Origin: an uncultured Pseudomonadota bacterium
Lineage (GTDB): Bacteria; Pseudomonadota; Alphaproteobacteria; Rs-D84
NCBI GenBank assembly: GCA_900321105.1
Contig: OOHL01000001.1
Span: 1-64,000, forward strand
Length of the DNA: 64,000 nucleotides
Direction: 5' to 3'
Part shown: positions 27,406 to 36,514 of the stretch, in pieces
Numbering within the stretch: the first letter of the stretch is position 1
Layout of the letters: every line of letters starts with the position of its first letter
Notes under the pieces: model-generated
What the model was told of the DNA's origin: nothing
Databases searched by the model: none
What the model saw: only the letters and a program-made list of their open reading frames with translations
Program-made: the position numbers and the translations under genes

Positions 27406-28001
27406 TTCATGGCATTTTTTAACCATTTCGCTATTTTTATTTTTGTTTCTGATTGTTTTTTTAGTTGTAATTTTGTCACCGCCATCCCAGTTTTTTTATT
27501 TGTATTCTCTATTAAACGTGGTTTTTTTATATCAAAACGAATAACAAGAATATTACTTTGCATAATATCTGATGGGATTATTATTGAATATGTTTTGTTT
27601 TCTGCAAGTTTCCATTCACCAATATTTTTATCATTAGCAAACACAACAACCCGTTGAAATTCATCTTTATCATGATTATAGACACCCCAACCAGTTAAAT
27701 GTAAAGATATTTTTTTGTTTTTACCATCTTTTATATATAATCTTATAATTGATTCATTACCAAGAGAAATACGCCATTTTGGTTGCTGACCACCCCAACC
27801 ATCTTTCATGTTAATATATTTAAAACTTTTACCCTTTTTAGAAAAATCTATTTCCGTGTTTAAAACATATGGTTTGTATATCGACAAATCAACACCGGTA
27901 TTTTTTAACCATGATTGATTATTTGATATATAAAATACAGCGATGAAAGTTAAAATTAATAAACCAATGACACTAAATAAAATATATTTAATTTTTGACA
28001 T
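27402..28001 (-). CDS. Membrane-anchored hypothetical protein with beta-sandwich domain
   Basis: A single N-terminal membrane segment (about residues 6-26) precedes a 170-residue external domain rich in beta strands (WRISLGNESIIRLYIKD, ISLHLTGWGVYN, FQRVVVFANDKNIGEWKL, ILVIRFDI). The pattern resembles jelly-roll or carbohydrate-binding-like domains found at the ends of some polysaccharide glycosyltransferases (DUF7024-like). It lies just upstream of, but divergent from, the glycan locus. I am confident that it is a real gene, not of its function. Confidence 0.6.
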   Translation of the reverse strand: MSKIKYILFSVIGLLILTFIAVFYISNNQSWLKNTGVDLSIYKPYVLNTEIDFSKKGKSFKYINMKDGWGGQQPKWRISLGNESIIRLYIKDGKNKKISLHLTGWGVYNHDKDEFQRVVVFANDKNIGEWKLAENKTYSIIIPSDIMQSNILVIRFDIKKPRLIENTNKKTGMAVTKLQLKKQSETKIKIAKWLKNAMN

Positions 28002-28068
28002 CTTTTTTATCCTTTGAATGTATATTAATATATATTTTATAAAAAATCTAAATTATTTATATAATTTG

Positions 28069-28097
28069 TTGAAATTTTGTATATTTACATATAAAAT
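28069..28097 (+). promoter_or_regulatory. Promoter upstream of the structured element and glycan locus
   Basis: TTGAAA (28069-28074), 17 bp, TAAAAT (28092-28097). Predicted start of transcription is near 28104. Confidence 0.55.
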
Positions 28098-28103
28098 AAC
28101 AAA

Positions 28104-28287
28104 GGAATATATGTATTTACATGTATTTTGAGGTGTAGTTACCTCTTTTTCACAGCATCAGAAATGATGTAAAACATTCCTACTATAATTGGTAGGAGGG
28201 TGCAGGAATAACCAATACTGCACACTATTTCTGTGAAAGTAGTAACTAACTTCCTGCCACTATTTATTGGTGGCTTTAATGTTTTTT
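28104..28287 (+). ncRNA. Candidate structured RNA (leader or independent ncRNA) before the glycan locus
   Basis: The 304-bp gap between the anchored protein and the aminotransferase gene holds nested helices. TAGTTAC (28136-28142) pairs with GTAACTA (28242-28248), and CACAG (28151-28155) with CTGTG (28231-28235). Enclosed are three hairpins: CATCA-GAAA-TGATG (28156-28169, a GNRA loop), CCTAC/GTAGG (28179-28183/28192-28196) and GTGCAG/CTGCAC (28200-28205/28218-28223). A final hairpin GCCAC/GTGGC (28256-28260/28270-28274) precedes TTTAATGTTTTTT. An alternative hairpin GAGGT/ACCTC followed by T5 (28130-28150) competes with the closing helix. This fits an attenuating leader or a ncRNA; it matches no family I know. 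Confidence 0.55.
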
Positions 28288-28305
28288 AACAGAAGTAGTG
28301 AAAAA

Positions 28306-29382
28306 ATGTCGATTTTTGTAACAAAATCTTTTATGCCACCGATTGAAGAATATAACAGACAAATAGAAGATATATTCGAAAATTGTATTTTAACAAATAA
28401 TGGTCCAAAAGTAAAAGAACTGGAAAGAAAAATATCTGAATATCTGGGTGTTGAAAATTTTCAATATGTCACAAACGGAACAATTGCGTTACAATTAGCA
28501 TTGTCTGCATTGGATATACATGATGGTGAAATTATAACAACCCCATTTTCTTATGTTGCCACAACCAGCAGTATTTTATGGGAACGTTGCAAACCTGTAT
28601 TTGTTGATATTGAACCAGATAATTTTACTATCGATGCAAATAAAATAGAGGATGCAATAACAGAAAAAACGCGTGCAATTATGGCTGTTCATGTTTTTGG
28701 TTATTCTTGCAATGTTCAAAAAATAGAAGAAATTGCCAAAAAACATAATTTAAAAGTTATTTATGATGGCGCACATGCATTTGGCAGTAAATATATGGGC
28801 AAATCATTATTATCGTATGGTGATGTATCTACGTGTTCTTTTCATGCGACTAAATTATATCATACAGTTGAAGGCGGGGCATGTATTGTAAAAGATAAAG
28901 ATGTTTCGGACAGATTAAGTTTACAAAAACGTTTTGGTCATAATGTTGATAATCATATTATGTTGGGTATAAACGGTAAACAATCTGAATTTCATGCAGC
29001 AATGGGATTGGCGAATTTTCCATATATAAATGATATCATCACAGATCGTAAACGTGCATCTGATTTATATGATAATTTATTAAAGGAATATGTAATTCGT
29101 CCAAAACACCAAGATAATCTTGAATATAATTATGCATATTATCCGGTTATGTTTAAAAATGAAGCAGAATTATTAAAGGTTTTTGATGCTTTGAATGCGG
29201 CTGATATATTCCCACGGCGATATTTTTATCCATCATTAAATAAGTTATCTTATGTTAACGGTGAAAATTGCCCAATATCAGAAGATATATCATCGCGTAT
29301 TGCGTGTTTACCACTGTATTATGGTATTGAAAACGAAGTAATTGAAAAAATTGCTGATATTATAAAAGGTGTTTTGAATTGA
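28306..29382 (+). CDS. DegT/DnrJ/EryC1/StrS-family sugar aminotransferase
   Basis: These PLP enzymes transaminate nucleotide-linked keto sugars. The 358-residue protein shows the N-terminal family start (FVTKSFMPPIEEYNRQIEDIFENCILTNNGPKVKELE), TNGTIALQLAL, VFGYSCNVQKIEEIAKKHNLKVIYDGAHAFG with the PLP-pairing Asp, and SFHATKLYHTVEGG with the Schiff-base Lys near residue 182. I start at MSIFVTK (28306), since upstream codons read into the terminator-like hairpin. It opens the glycan locus and overlaps the next gene by 4 bp. The product is probably an amino-sugar for a surface glycan. Confidence 0.9.
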   Translation: MSIFVTKSFMPPIEEYNRQIEDIFENCILTNNGPKVKELERKISEYLGVENFQYVTNGTIALQLALSALDIHDGEIITTPFSYVATTSSILWERCKPVFVDIEPDNFTIDANKIEDAITEKTRAIMAVHVFGYSCNVQKIEEIAKKHNLKVIYDGAHAFGSKYMGKSLLSYGDVSTCSFHATKLYHTVEGGACIVKDKDVSDRLSLQKRFGHNVDNHIMLGINGKQSEFHAAMGLANFPYINDIITDRKRASDLYDNLLKEYVIRPKHQDNLEYNYAYYPVMFKNEAELLKVFDALNAADIFPRRYFYPSLNKLSYVNGENCPISEDISSRIACLPLYYGIENEVIEKIADIIKGVLN

Positions 29383-30362
29383 AGCCAAAAGTTACTGTGA
29401 TTTGTACAACTTATAATCATGTTGGCTTTATAAAACAAGCACTTGATAGTTTTTTAATGCAAAAAACCAATTTTCCGTTTGAAGTCATAGTTCATGATGA
29501 TGCTTCAACTGATGGAACTGCAGATATTATCAAAGAATACGCGAAAAAACACCCTGATATTATAAAACCTATTTTGCAAAAACAAAATCAGCATTCAATC
29601 GGTAAAAGCATAATGCATAATTACATTTATCCGAAAATAAGTGGCGAATATGTTGCAGTATGTGATGGTGATGATTACTGGACTGATCCTTTGAAATTGC
29701 AAAAACAGATAGATTTTCTTGATAAACACCATGATTATTCGATTTGTTTTCATAAGATGCGGTGCTTTTTTGACGATAATTCAAGACCTGGTTATATATT
29801 TCCGGCGCGGGTTCATAAATGTAATCTTGAAACATTGATGATGGGTAATTTTATACCAAACAGTTCGGTTGTATATCGTTGGTGTTTACCGAATAAAAAC
29901 ACTAAAATTTTTTGGCCAAATTATCCAATTTATCCTGGTGATTGGTGGTTGCATTTATTGCATGCAAAATGTGGAAAAATTAAATTTATTCCAGAAGTTA
30001 TGGCTGATTACAGACGGCACAGTGGCGGTGTTTCCTATCTTGAAACAGAATCCGAAGAAAAATTACATTTAAAACAGTGTGTAAATGAACTTAATTTCTT
30101 TTGTGCTGTTCGTGATATGATAGCGCCAAATCCTGAAAAATATAATAAACATGTGCGCTTGGTTGCGCGTAAATATCTTGGAATATGTGCCAAACATCAA
30201 GAATATGAAAAAGCGATTGAAATAATAAAAACGTGTCCAGATTTGTTTTATATAAATCCAGAAAAAGAGTTATCAGAACATAAGCGTTTTAAACATTTGT
30301 TTAACAGGTTACTTATAGTTGCCGTTATTGAATTGTTAATAATCATAGGAGTTTTGTTATGA
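29379..30362 (+). CDS. Family 2 glycosyltransferase (TTG start)
   Basis: The GT-A fold appears at the N-terminus: VTVICTTYNHVGFIKQALDSFLMQ, FEVIVHDDASTDGT and the metal-binding motif YVAVCDGDDYW near residue 93. The C-terminus has a short hydrophobic tail (LLIVAVIELLIIIGVLL) that may anchor it to the membrane. The TTG start overlaps the preceding stop, and its stop overlaps the next ATG (ATGA), a sign of tight coupling in this operon. The sugar donor and acceptor cannot be read from sequence. Confidence 0.88.
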   Translation: MKPKVTVICTTYNHVGFIKQALDSFLMQKTNFPFEVIVHDDASTDGTADIIKEYAKKHPDIIKPILQKQNQHSIGKSIMHNYIYPKISGEYVAVCDGDDYWTDPLKLQKQIDFLDKHHDYSICFHKMRCFFDDNSRPGYIFPARVHKCNLETLMMGNFIPNSSVVYRWCLPNKNTKIFWPNYPIYPGDWWLHLLHAKCGKIKFIPEVMADYRRHSGGVSYLETESEEKLHLKQCVNELNFFCAVRDMIAPNPEKYNKHVRLVARKYLGICAKHQEYEKAIEIIKTCPDLFYINPEKELSEHKRFKHLFNRLLIVAVIELLIIIGVLL

Positions 30363-31447
30363 GAATCCCTATATTATGTAAAATAGACGATTATTTTACA
30401 AAACGTCGTCACGAAAAAAAAGAATATAAAAGAGCACAAGAAGAGTTTAAAAACTATAAATATGTTCATATTTTACCTGCTGGTGGAATTCATACTAAAA
30501 CGATTATAGATTTTTTAAACAAATATTTTTCTCATGAAGAACATGCTTTTGTTCTTAGATGGTATAACGAAAAAATAAAAGATATTTATATTTATGATAA
30601 TGTATTTGTTATTACAGATTTAACAAAAGTCCCATTAGAAATATGTGATAAAATCATATTCCATTCTTTGTTGGACCAAAATATGGTAAAATTTTTATAC
30701 CAAAATAAAAAATATTTATCTAAATCTTATTGGTTTATCTGGGGTGGTGATTTATATAACGCACCAGATAATCATGAGAATACATATGTTAAATCGCATG
30801 TTGCAGGCGTGTTAACTGCGTTTGATTATAATGAATATAAAAAGCGTTTTGGTGAAAAGAAATGTTATGATGTGACGTATCCGCATGCCACTGTTAATCC
30901 AATCAAAAAAGCAAAAAGAAAAGATAATACGATTAATATATTGGTTAATAATTGTGCAGATATAACAACATTAGAAATGTTTAAAGTTTTATCAAAATTT
31001 AAAGATAAAAACATTGCTGTATACACTGTATTATCTTATGTTGCTGCCAATCAAAAAGACAGAAGATTGGAAATAATGTATAATGGATATGAAACATTTG
31101 GAAATAAATTTCATCCGTTAATAGATTATATGTCGTCAAAAGACTATACGAAATTTTTATCCACAATAGATATTTATATATCAAATCAAGATCGCAGTCA
31201 GGGTAATGGTAATGCAACATTTATTTTAGCAAATGGTGGAAAAGTGTTTACCAAGAAAACAGGTGTATATAAAAAATATAATTCTGTTGGTATAAAATAT
31301 TTTGATACAGATAAAATTAAAAAAATGTTATTTGATGAATTTATTGGATACAATGAAAAAGATAAAATTAATTCAATAAAAGTTTTAAAACACAGAATGT
31401 TGGATTCAACCAAAGTTAAACAATGGGGGGATTTCTTCAATGATTGA
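30359..31447 (+). CDS. GT56 (WecF-like 4-acetamido-fucose transferase family) glycosyltransferase
   Basis: WecF transfers Fuc4NAc from TDP-Fuc4NAc to a lipid-linked intermediate in enterobacterial common antigen synthesis. This 362-residue protein has the family pattern: YVHILPAG near the start, IIFHSLLDQNMVKFLYQN, WFIWGGDLYN, and later YISNQDRSQGNGN, all typical of GT56 (PF07429). The aminotransferase at the head of the operon could supply a 4-amino-4,6-dideoxy sugar, which fits. It overlaps the next gene by 8 bp. Confidence 0.78.
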   Translation: MRIPILCKIDDYFTKRRHEKKEYKRAQEEFKNYKYVHILPAGGIHTKTIIDFLNKYFSHEEHAFVLRWYNEKIKDIYIYDNVFVITDLTKVPLEICDKIIFHSLLDQNMVKFLYQNKKYLSKSYWFIWGGDLYNAPDNHENTYVKSHVAGVLTAFDYNEYKKRFGEKKCYDVTYPHATVNPIKKAKRKDNTINILVNNCADITTLEMFKVLSKFKDKNIAVYTVLSYVAANQKDRRLEIMYNGYETFGNKFHPLIDYMSSKDYTKFLSTIDIYISNQDRSQGNGNATFILANGGKVFTKKTGVYKKYNSVGIKYFDTDKIKKMLFDEFIGYNEKDKINSIKVLKHRMLDSTKVKQWGDFFND

Positions 31448-32690
31448 TAAAAAACAAGAAAGATTGATAGAAGTAGAGAAAATAAATTCTACTGCGTTTG
31501 ATCGTATGAAACGCGCCGAAAGTCGTGATAATTACTATATTAATAAAAAACTAAAAAAAGAAGTATTGGTTGTTGATGACCCAGAAAAAATTAAAATTAT
31601 AAACGATTTTTGGGACAGGTATAGTTTTGCGTATAAAAACAATCCATTAACCCAGATTGCTTTTTATAATCAATCCGGCGTTTTTGATCCGTCTTTTGTT
31701 GGTTTTGGACAACAGGTTCATTCTTTGGTGCGTTTTTGGAACAATGAAACATTTGCTGTATTCAGAAATAAAAATTATAGTCGTTTGCTTTTTCCTTTTT
31801 TAAAACATCCAAAATGTGTTGTTTCATGCACTTATGGTAATTATTTTGACGAAGAATATAATATACTAACAAAACAGCAGGCTGTTGAAAAAATTTTAAA
31901 AATATTAAAGGAAAAGAAAGAATTAATTTTAAAACCTGCATTAGACAGTGGTTCTGGGCAAGGTATTGTTTTTATTACAGCAAATATGCCAGAAAAAGAC
32001 ATTAATGATTATATTGATAAAATGTCACCACATTTTGTGTGTCAAGAAATTGTAAAAAACCATGAATCTTATAAAATGGGCTGTGATTCTTTAAATACAA
32101 TAAGAGCAATTACATTATTTTATAAAAACAAAGTGAATTTTGTTGGTGCTTTGTTAAGAATGTCTAATGGAAAAAAAGTTGATAATTGGGATGCTGGTGG
32201 AATTATATGTAAAATAAAACCAGATGGTAAATTAAGTGATTTTGCAATATCTGGGGATGGAACGCGTTATACAAAACATCCAAATGGTTTTGAATTTGCA
32301 AACCATGAATTATATCGTATAAAAGATGTTTTTGATATGGCAATAGAATGCCATAAACGGATTCCGCAACAAAAATATATTTCATGGGATTTTTGTGTTG
32401 ATGACAGTGGCGATATTGTTTTTATAGAAATGAATTCACCTGGTGGATCAGAATTAGCCGGATGTCTTGGTATAAATTCGTATATAAATAAAGATATCGC
32501 AAAAGAAATTTTTGATGATAATATATTTTTACTCAAAGCCAATTTTGATTGGAATTATCGTGAACACGCTGATTATGTAATACTTTTAAAGTATTGTGGT
32601 ATGGAATCGGACAAAGAAAAAGTAATTATACCAAAAGAAATTGATGGTAAACCGGTAAAATTTGTTTCTAAATCGGCTTTTGATAAGTAA
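31440..32690 (+). CDS. ATP-grasp enzyme of the sugar-transfer-associated type
   Basis: The 416-residue protein matches ATPgrasp_ST (PF14397): LILKPALDSGSGQGIVFI forms the ATP-grasp phosphate loop region, NTIRAITLFYKNKVNFVGALLRM and WDAGGIICKIKPDG follow, and SWDFCVDDSGDIVFIEMNSPGGSE supplies metal-binding Glu/Asn. Such enzymes are found in capsule and O-antigen loci and probably ligate a carboxylate to an amine on a sugar. The ATG lies 8 bp inside the preceding gene. Its C-terminus adds a short extension. Substrate unknown. Confidence 0.8.
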   Translation: MIDKKQERLIEVEKINSTAFDRMKRAESRDNYYINKKLKKEVLVVDDPEKIKIINDFWDRYSFAYKNNPLTQIAFYNQSGVFDPSFVGFGQQVHSLVRFWNNETFAVFRNKNYSRLLFPFLKHPKCVVSCTYGNYFDEEYNILTKQQAVEKILKILKEKKELILKPALDSGSGQGIVFITANMPEKDINDYIDKMSPHFVCQEIVKNHESYKMGCDSLNTIRAITLFYKNKVNFVGALLRMSNGKKVDNWDAGGIICKIKPDGKLSDFAISGDGTRYTKHPNGFEFANHELYRIKDVFDMAIECHKRIPQQKYISWDFCVDDSGDIVFIEMNSPGGSELAGCLGINSYINKDIAKEIFDDNIFLLKANFDWNYREHADYVILLKYCGMESDKEKVIIPKEIDGKPVKFVSKSAFDK

Positions 32691-32711
32691 ATAATAAAAA
32701 AAGGATAAAAT

Positions 32712-33434
32712 ATGTCAACAAAAATAGGAATAATGCAACCGTATTTTTTCCCGTATCTTGGGTATTGGCAAACATTGAATGCTGTTGATAAATATGTTAT
32801 CTATGATGATGTAAATTATATAAAAAACGGTTGGATCAACCGTAATAATATTTTATTAAACGGTCAAAAACATTTAATAACTATTCCTTTGGATGGTGCT
32901 TCGCCTTTTTCGTTAATTAATCAAATAAAAACTACACCACGTATGAATGAAAAAGAAAAAATTCTAAAAACGATAGAGGCAGCATATAAAAAAGCGCCAT
33001 ATTATGAAAAAGTTTTCCAGATTATTCGTGACGTTATTATGGAAGAATCTTGTTTGATATCAAAGGCATTAATAAAGCAATTCAGAGATGTTTGTAAATA
33101 TTTGGATATTAAAACGGAATTGATAATATCTTCTGAATTGAAAAAGGATAATTCTTTAAAGGCGCAAGATAAAGTAATTCATATATGCAAATTGCTTGGC
33201 GGGACAAAATATATAAATGCTATTGGTGGTCAAGAATTGTATTCTGGTCCTGATTTTGCCAAAGAAGGTATAGAATTGTCTTTTATGAAGACAAATTTTA
33301 CACCATACAAACAATTTAAAAATGAATTTATTCCAGGATTATCTATGATTGATATTTTAATGTTTAATTCCCCAGAAGAAATCAGATATATGCTTAATCA
33401 ATATGAGCTTATAATCCCGCAAAAAGGAAGATAA
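32712..33434 (+). CDS. WbqC-like family protein
   Basis: The 240-residue protein matches the WbqC family (PF08889): IGIMQPYFFPYLGYWQTLNAVDKYVIYDDVNYIKNGWINRN near the N-terminus and LITIPLDGASPFSLINQI. The family is widespread in O-antigen, capsule and flagellin-glycan clusters and has been proposed to act with aminoacyl or acyl transfer to amino-sugars; its chemistry is not settled. AAAGGAT precedes the ATG. It lies between an ATP-grasp enzyme and a second aminotransferase-like gene, whose start is directly after its stop. Confidence 0.88.
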   Translation: MSTKIGIMQPYFFPYLGYWQTLNAVDKYVIYDDVNYIKNGWINRNNILLNGQKHLITIPLDGASPFSLINQIKTTPRMNEKEKILKTIEAAYKKAPYYEKVFQIIRDVIMEESCLISKALIKQFRDVCKYLDIKTELIISSELKKDNSLKAQDKVIHICKLLGGTKYINAIGGQELYSGPDFAKEGIELSFMKTNFTPYKQFKNEFIPGLSMIDILMFNSPEEIRYMLNQYELIIPQKGR

Positions 33435-34370
33435 ATGAAAGAATTTGGTGGATATTTTTCCTTGGAATGTGGACACAGTAAAATTTATCATAAAGATTCT
33501 GTTTTGTTAAACAGTGCCCGTAATGCGTTGCGTTATGTGATTCGTGTTTATGATATACATGAAATATATGTACCTTTCTATACTTGTCCTGTTGTTTGGG
33601 ATGCTATAAACGCTGAAAATTGCAAAATAATTCCGTATGATATTGATGATAATTTTTTACCTTTGGTCGATATTCCAAAAGATGCATTTGTTTTGTATAA
33701 CAATTATTTTGGTATAAACGGTAAAAATATCGAGATTATGGCAAAGAAATACAAAAATTTAATTGTTGATAACGCTCAGTCTTTTTATGCGCCAAAAAGT
33801 GGTATTGGGTCAATTTATAGTCCGCGTAAATTTTTTGGCTTGCCAGATGGTGGAATTGTTATTTGTGATAAACATTTACAAGATGATTTTGAAGCATCTT
33901 TGTCTTATGATAAATGTGAACATTTATTAAAAAGAATAGATTTGGGTGCAAGGGCTGGATATGCCGATTTCCAAAAAAATGACGAATCTTTGATTAATCA
34001 GCCTATTCAAAAAATGTCAAAATTAACAACCGCGTTGATGGGAAACATAGATTATGAGAATTCTAGAAAACAAAGATTAGAAAATTTTAATTTTCTGCAT
34101 AATATATTAAAAGATAAAAATCAAATTCATATCAATTTATCTGACGATTATGTTCCGATGGTTTATCCGTACAAGACAGATGATAAAAATTTAAGACAAC
34201 AATTGATTCAAAATAATATCTTTGTGGCAAAATATTGGCCAAAAGAAGAAAATGGTTGTATGAATTCTGATTTGGCGGAAAACATGGCAAATACGATTAT
34301 TCCATTGCCTATTGATCAAAGATACAACACAAATGATATGAAAGAAATATTAGAAATAATAGGATTATAA
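33435..34370 (+). CDS. Atypical DegT-like PLP-dependent enzyme
   Basis: This 311-residue protein looks like a compact relative of DegT aminotransferases. LNSARNALRYVI corresponds to the cofactor-binding N-terminal helix, VPFYTCPVVWDAI to the substrate loop, NLIVDNAQSFYAP holds the PLP-pairing Asp, and SPRKFFGLPDGG near residue 131 carries the candidate Schiff-base Lys. It is shorter than usual (about 360-390). It follows the WbqC gene with no gap. It may make or transfer an amino group in the same glycan; a non-transaminating role is possible. Confidence 0.72.
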   Translation: MKEFGGYFSLECGHSKIYHKDSVLLNSARNALRYVIRVYDIHEIYVPFYTCPVVWDAINAENCKIIPYDIDDNFLPLVDIPKDAFVLYNNYFGINGKNIEIMAKKYKNLIVDNAQSFYAPKSGIGSIYSPRKFFGLPDGGIVICDKHLQDDFEASLSYDKCEHLLKRIDLGARAGYADFQKNDESLINQPIQKMSKLTTALMGNIDYENSRKQRLENFNFLHNILKDKNQIHINLSDDYVPMVYPYKTDDKNLRQQLIQNNIFVAKYWPKEENGCMNSDLAENMANTIIPLPIDQRYNTNDMKEILEIIGL

Positions 34371-34371
34371 A

Positions 34372-35619
34372 ATGTATAATTGGGCTGGAAAAAAATTATT
34401 GGTTCTGGGTGCAACCAGATTTATTGCTGAAATTGTTTTAGCAGCTAAAAAGTACGGCGCTTATGTCATAGCTGTTGATTATAATGAAGATGCACCAGCA
34501 AAAAGAATTGCAGATGAATCAGTATTATTAAATTGTATGGATGTTGATGCAATTGTTAAATATATCAAGAAAAATAATATTGATGGCGTGATGACTGGTT
34601 TTACAGACAGTTTAATGATGCCTTATTTTGAAATATGTAAAAAATCTGGTTTGCCGTGTTATTTAACAAAAGAATTAATAGATTTAACAACAGATAAAGA
34701 AACATTTAAACAATTATGTAATAAATTTGATATACCAACAATTTCTGAATATAAAACAAATGAAAATATAAAATTCCCTGTAATTATTAAACCTGTGGAT
34801 AACAGCGGCGCACGCGGTATTTATGTGTGTAAATCATATGATGATTATAAAAAATATATTGATATAGCAAAAAGCTTTTCTAAATCTGGTAAAATTATAA
34901 TTGAACCGTATCTTGATTTTCAGGAAGCAACGGCGTTTTATGTTTTTAATCAAGGTATGCCATATTTTGCTGCTTTAGCGGACAGACATATGATGAACGT
35001 TCGTGATGGTATATTAAGATTGCCAACTGGATACACTTTTCCATCAAAAGGAACAAACCTTTTTATAAAAAATACCGATGAAAAATTTAAAAAATTATTT
35101 GATTTTATAGGTATCAAAGACGGCATGATGTTTGTACAAGGCTTTTTAGATGGAAATAATAATTTTATACCATATGAATGTGGATATCGTTTAACGGGCA
35201 GTTTAGAATATTCTTTGATGGAACGCGTATGTGGATACAACCCGATGTGCATGATGATAAATTTTGCACTGACAGGTAATATGGGAGAAAAAAAAGATTT
35301 TGATCTGATAAACCCACATTTTAAATATAAATCATATAATTTAACAGTGTTGATAAGGCCTGGAAAAATTTCAAAAATAATTGGCGCAGATAAAATTGCA
35401 TCATTACCTAATGTTGTAAATTGTTATATATCTTATGAACAAGGTGATGGATTAAAAGAAGAATGTTGGGGTCGATTATCTCAAGCTGGGGCCAGGATTT
35501 TGTTTGTTGCAGATACTGACAAAGAATATAAAGATACGATCGATTTTATCAAAGAAAATTTGATCATTGTTGATGAAAATGGCAACGATATGATGTTGAA
35601 CAAGGAAATAATTAAATGA
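34372..35619 (+). CDS. ATP-grasp carboxylate-amine ligase
   Basis: The 415-residue protein begins with a Rossmann-like preATP-grasp domain (LLVLGATRFIAEIVLAAKKYGAYVIAVDYNEDAPA) and continues with an ATP-grasp core (FPVIIKPVDNSGARGIYVCKSYDDY; IEPYLDFQEATAFYVF; PYECGYRLTGSLEY as metal site region). It resembles carbamoyl-phosphate-synthase-like and PurK-like ligases found in glycan loci. It starts 1 bp after the PLP gene and overlaps the next gene by 4 bp (ATGA). Together with the other ATP-grasp enzyme it suggests amide-linked decoration of the glycan. Confidence 0.78.
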   Translation: MYNWAGKKLLVLGATRFIAEIVLAAKKYGAYVIAVDYNEDAPAKRIADESVLLNCMDVDAIVKYIKKNNIDGVMTGFTDSLMMPYFEICKKSGLPCYLTKELIDLTTDKETFKQLCNKFDIPTISEYKTNENIKFPVIIKPVDNSGARGIYVCKSYDDYKKYIDIAKSFSKSGKIIIEPYLDFQEATAFYVFNQGMPYFAALADRHMMNVRDGILRLPTGYTFPSKGTNLFIKNTDEKFKKLFDFIGIKDGMMFVQGFLDGNNNFIPYECGYRLTGSLEYSLMERVCGYNPMCMMINFALTGNMGEKKDFDLINPHFKYKSYNLTVLIRPGKISKIIGADKIASLPNVVNCYISYEQGDGLKEECWGRLSQAGARILFVADTDKEYKDTIDFIKENLIIVDENGNDMMLNKEIIK

Positions 35620-36485
35620 GAAATAAAATTTTAATTACTGGTGCGGGTGGGAAACTTGGGCGTGCGTTGATAAATCGCATAGGTGCGAAATCTGTTTATG
35701 GTCTTGATTTAAATGCGGATTTTCTCAAAAATATTTTGCCAGACGAAAACATTTTTTCTTTGCAGGATTTTGATAAAATCCCATTTGATGAAATAAAAAC
35801 AATAATTCATTGTGCCTTTGCGCGCAGTCAAGATGGTGCCGCATTGGCATCCAGTATTGATTTTTCACAGAAAATATTTAATGTGGCTGTAAAAAATAAT
35901 ATTCCATCTGTTATAAATATATCATCACAATCTATATATGGTATATATCGTGAAGTTCCGTCAACAGAAGACGGTACTGTTGACCCTATGGATATGTATG
36001 CTGTTGCAAAATATGCATGTGAAAAATTAGCTTTTGAAATAGCAAAAAATACAAAAACAAAGATTACCAGTTTGCGACTTGCTTCTTTGATTGGACCACA
36101 GTTTCCAGAACGTGTCGTTTATAAAATGATTGATTCTGCAATAAAAACAAAAACAATAAAAGTTATTGGTGGAACCCAAATATTTTCTTTTTTGAATATT
36201 CTTGATGCAGCCGAGGCAATAGCAACAATGTTGAAAACAGATTCAACAAAATGGTCTGATATATATAATCTAGCAACAGATGAAAGATATACAATAAAAG
36301 AAATGGCTGATGAAATAGCAAATGTTGTTGAAAATACAAATGTTGATTTAACACCAGCCGAAACACACCAATCTATACAAACAAACCCAAATAAATTTTT
36401 ACAAGATTTCGGTTGGCGTGCAAAAGCGAATTTACATACCAGTATAGTCGATATATATAAATCAATATCTAAAATGCAAAAATAA
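35616..36485 (+). CDS. NAD-dependent epimerase/dehydratase (extended SDR)
   Basis: The N-terminal NAD motif GAGGKLGRAL (TGxxGxxG-like), IHCAFARSQDG, the catalytic Ser region INISSQSIYG, and YAVAKYACEKLA with YxxxK mark an extended short-chain dehydrogenase of about 289 residues. Such enzymes act on nucleotide sugars. It ends the eight-gene glycan operon, with a bidirectional terminator after it. The exact reaction (4-reduction, 4-epimerisation or dehydration) cannot be told. Confidence 0.85.
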   Translation: MRNKILITGAGGKLGRALINRIGAKSVYGLDLNADFLKNILPDENIFSLQDFDKIPFDEIKTIIHCAFARSQDGAALASSIDFSQKIFNVAVKNNIPSVINISSQSIYGIYREVPSTEDGTVDPMDMYAVAKYACEKLAFEIAKNTKTKITSLRLASLIGPQFPERVVYKMIDSAIKTKTIKVIGGTQIFSFLNILDAAEAIATMLKTDSTKWSDIYNLATDERYTIKEMADEIANVVENTNVDLTPAETHQSIQTNPNKFLQDFGWRAKANLHTSIVDIYKSISKMQK

Positions 36486-36514
36486 AAGCTTGGTTTTTAA
36501 ACCAAACTTTTATT
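36482..36514. terminator. Bidirectional terminator at the end of the glycan locus
   Basis: TTGGTTT/AAACCAA (36490-36496/36499-36505) within AAAAG...CTTTTATT, between the convergent SDR gene and phage-fibre gene. Confidence 0.8.

Noticed and set aside
28136-28248. Interpretation of the structured element as tmRNA, 6S, SRP or RNase P RNA.
   Set aside because: Size and conserved motifs do not fit any of these; there is no tRNA-like domain, long central bubble rod, GGAAG..AGCA loop or P4 core.
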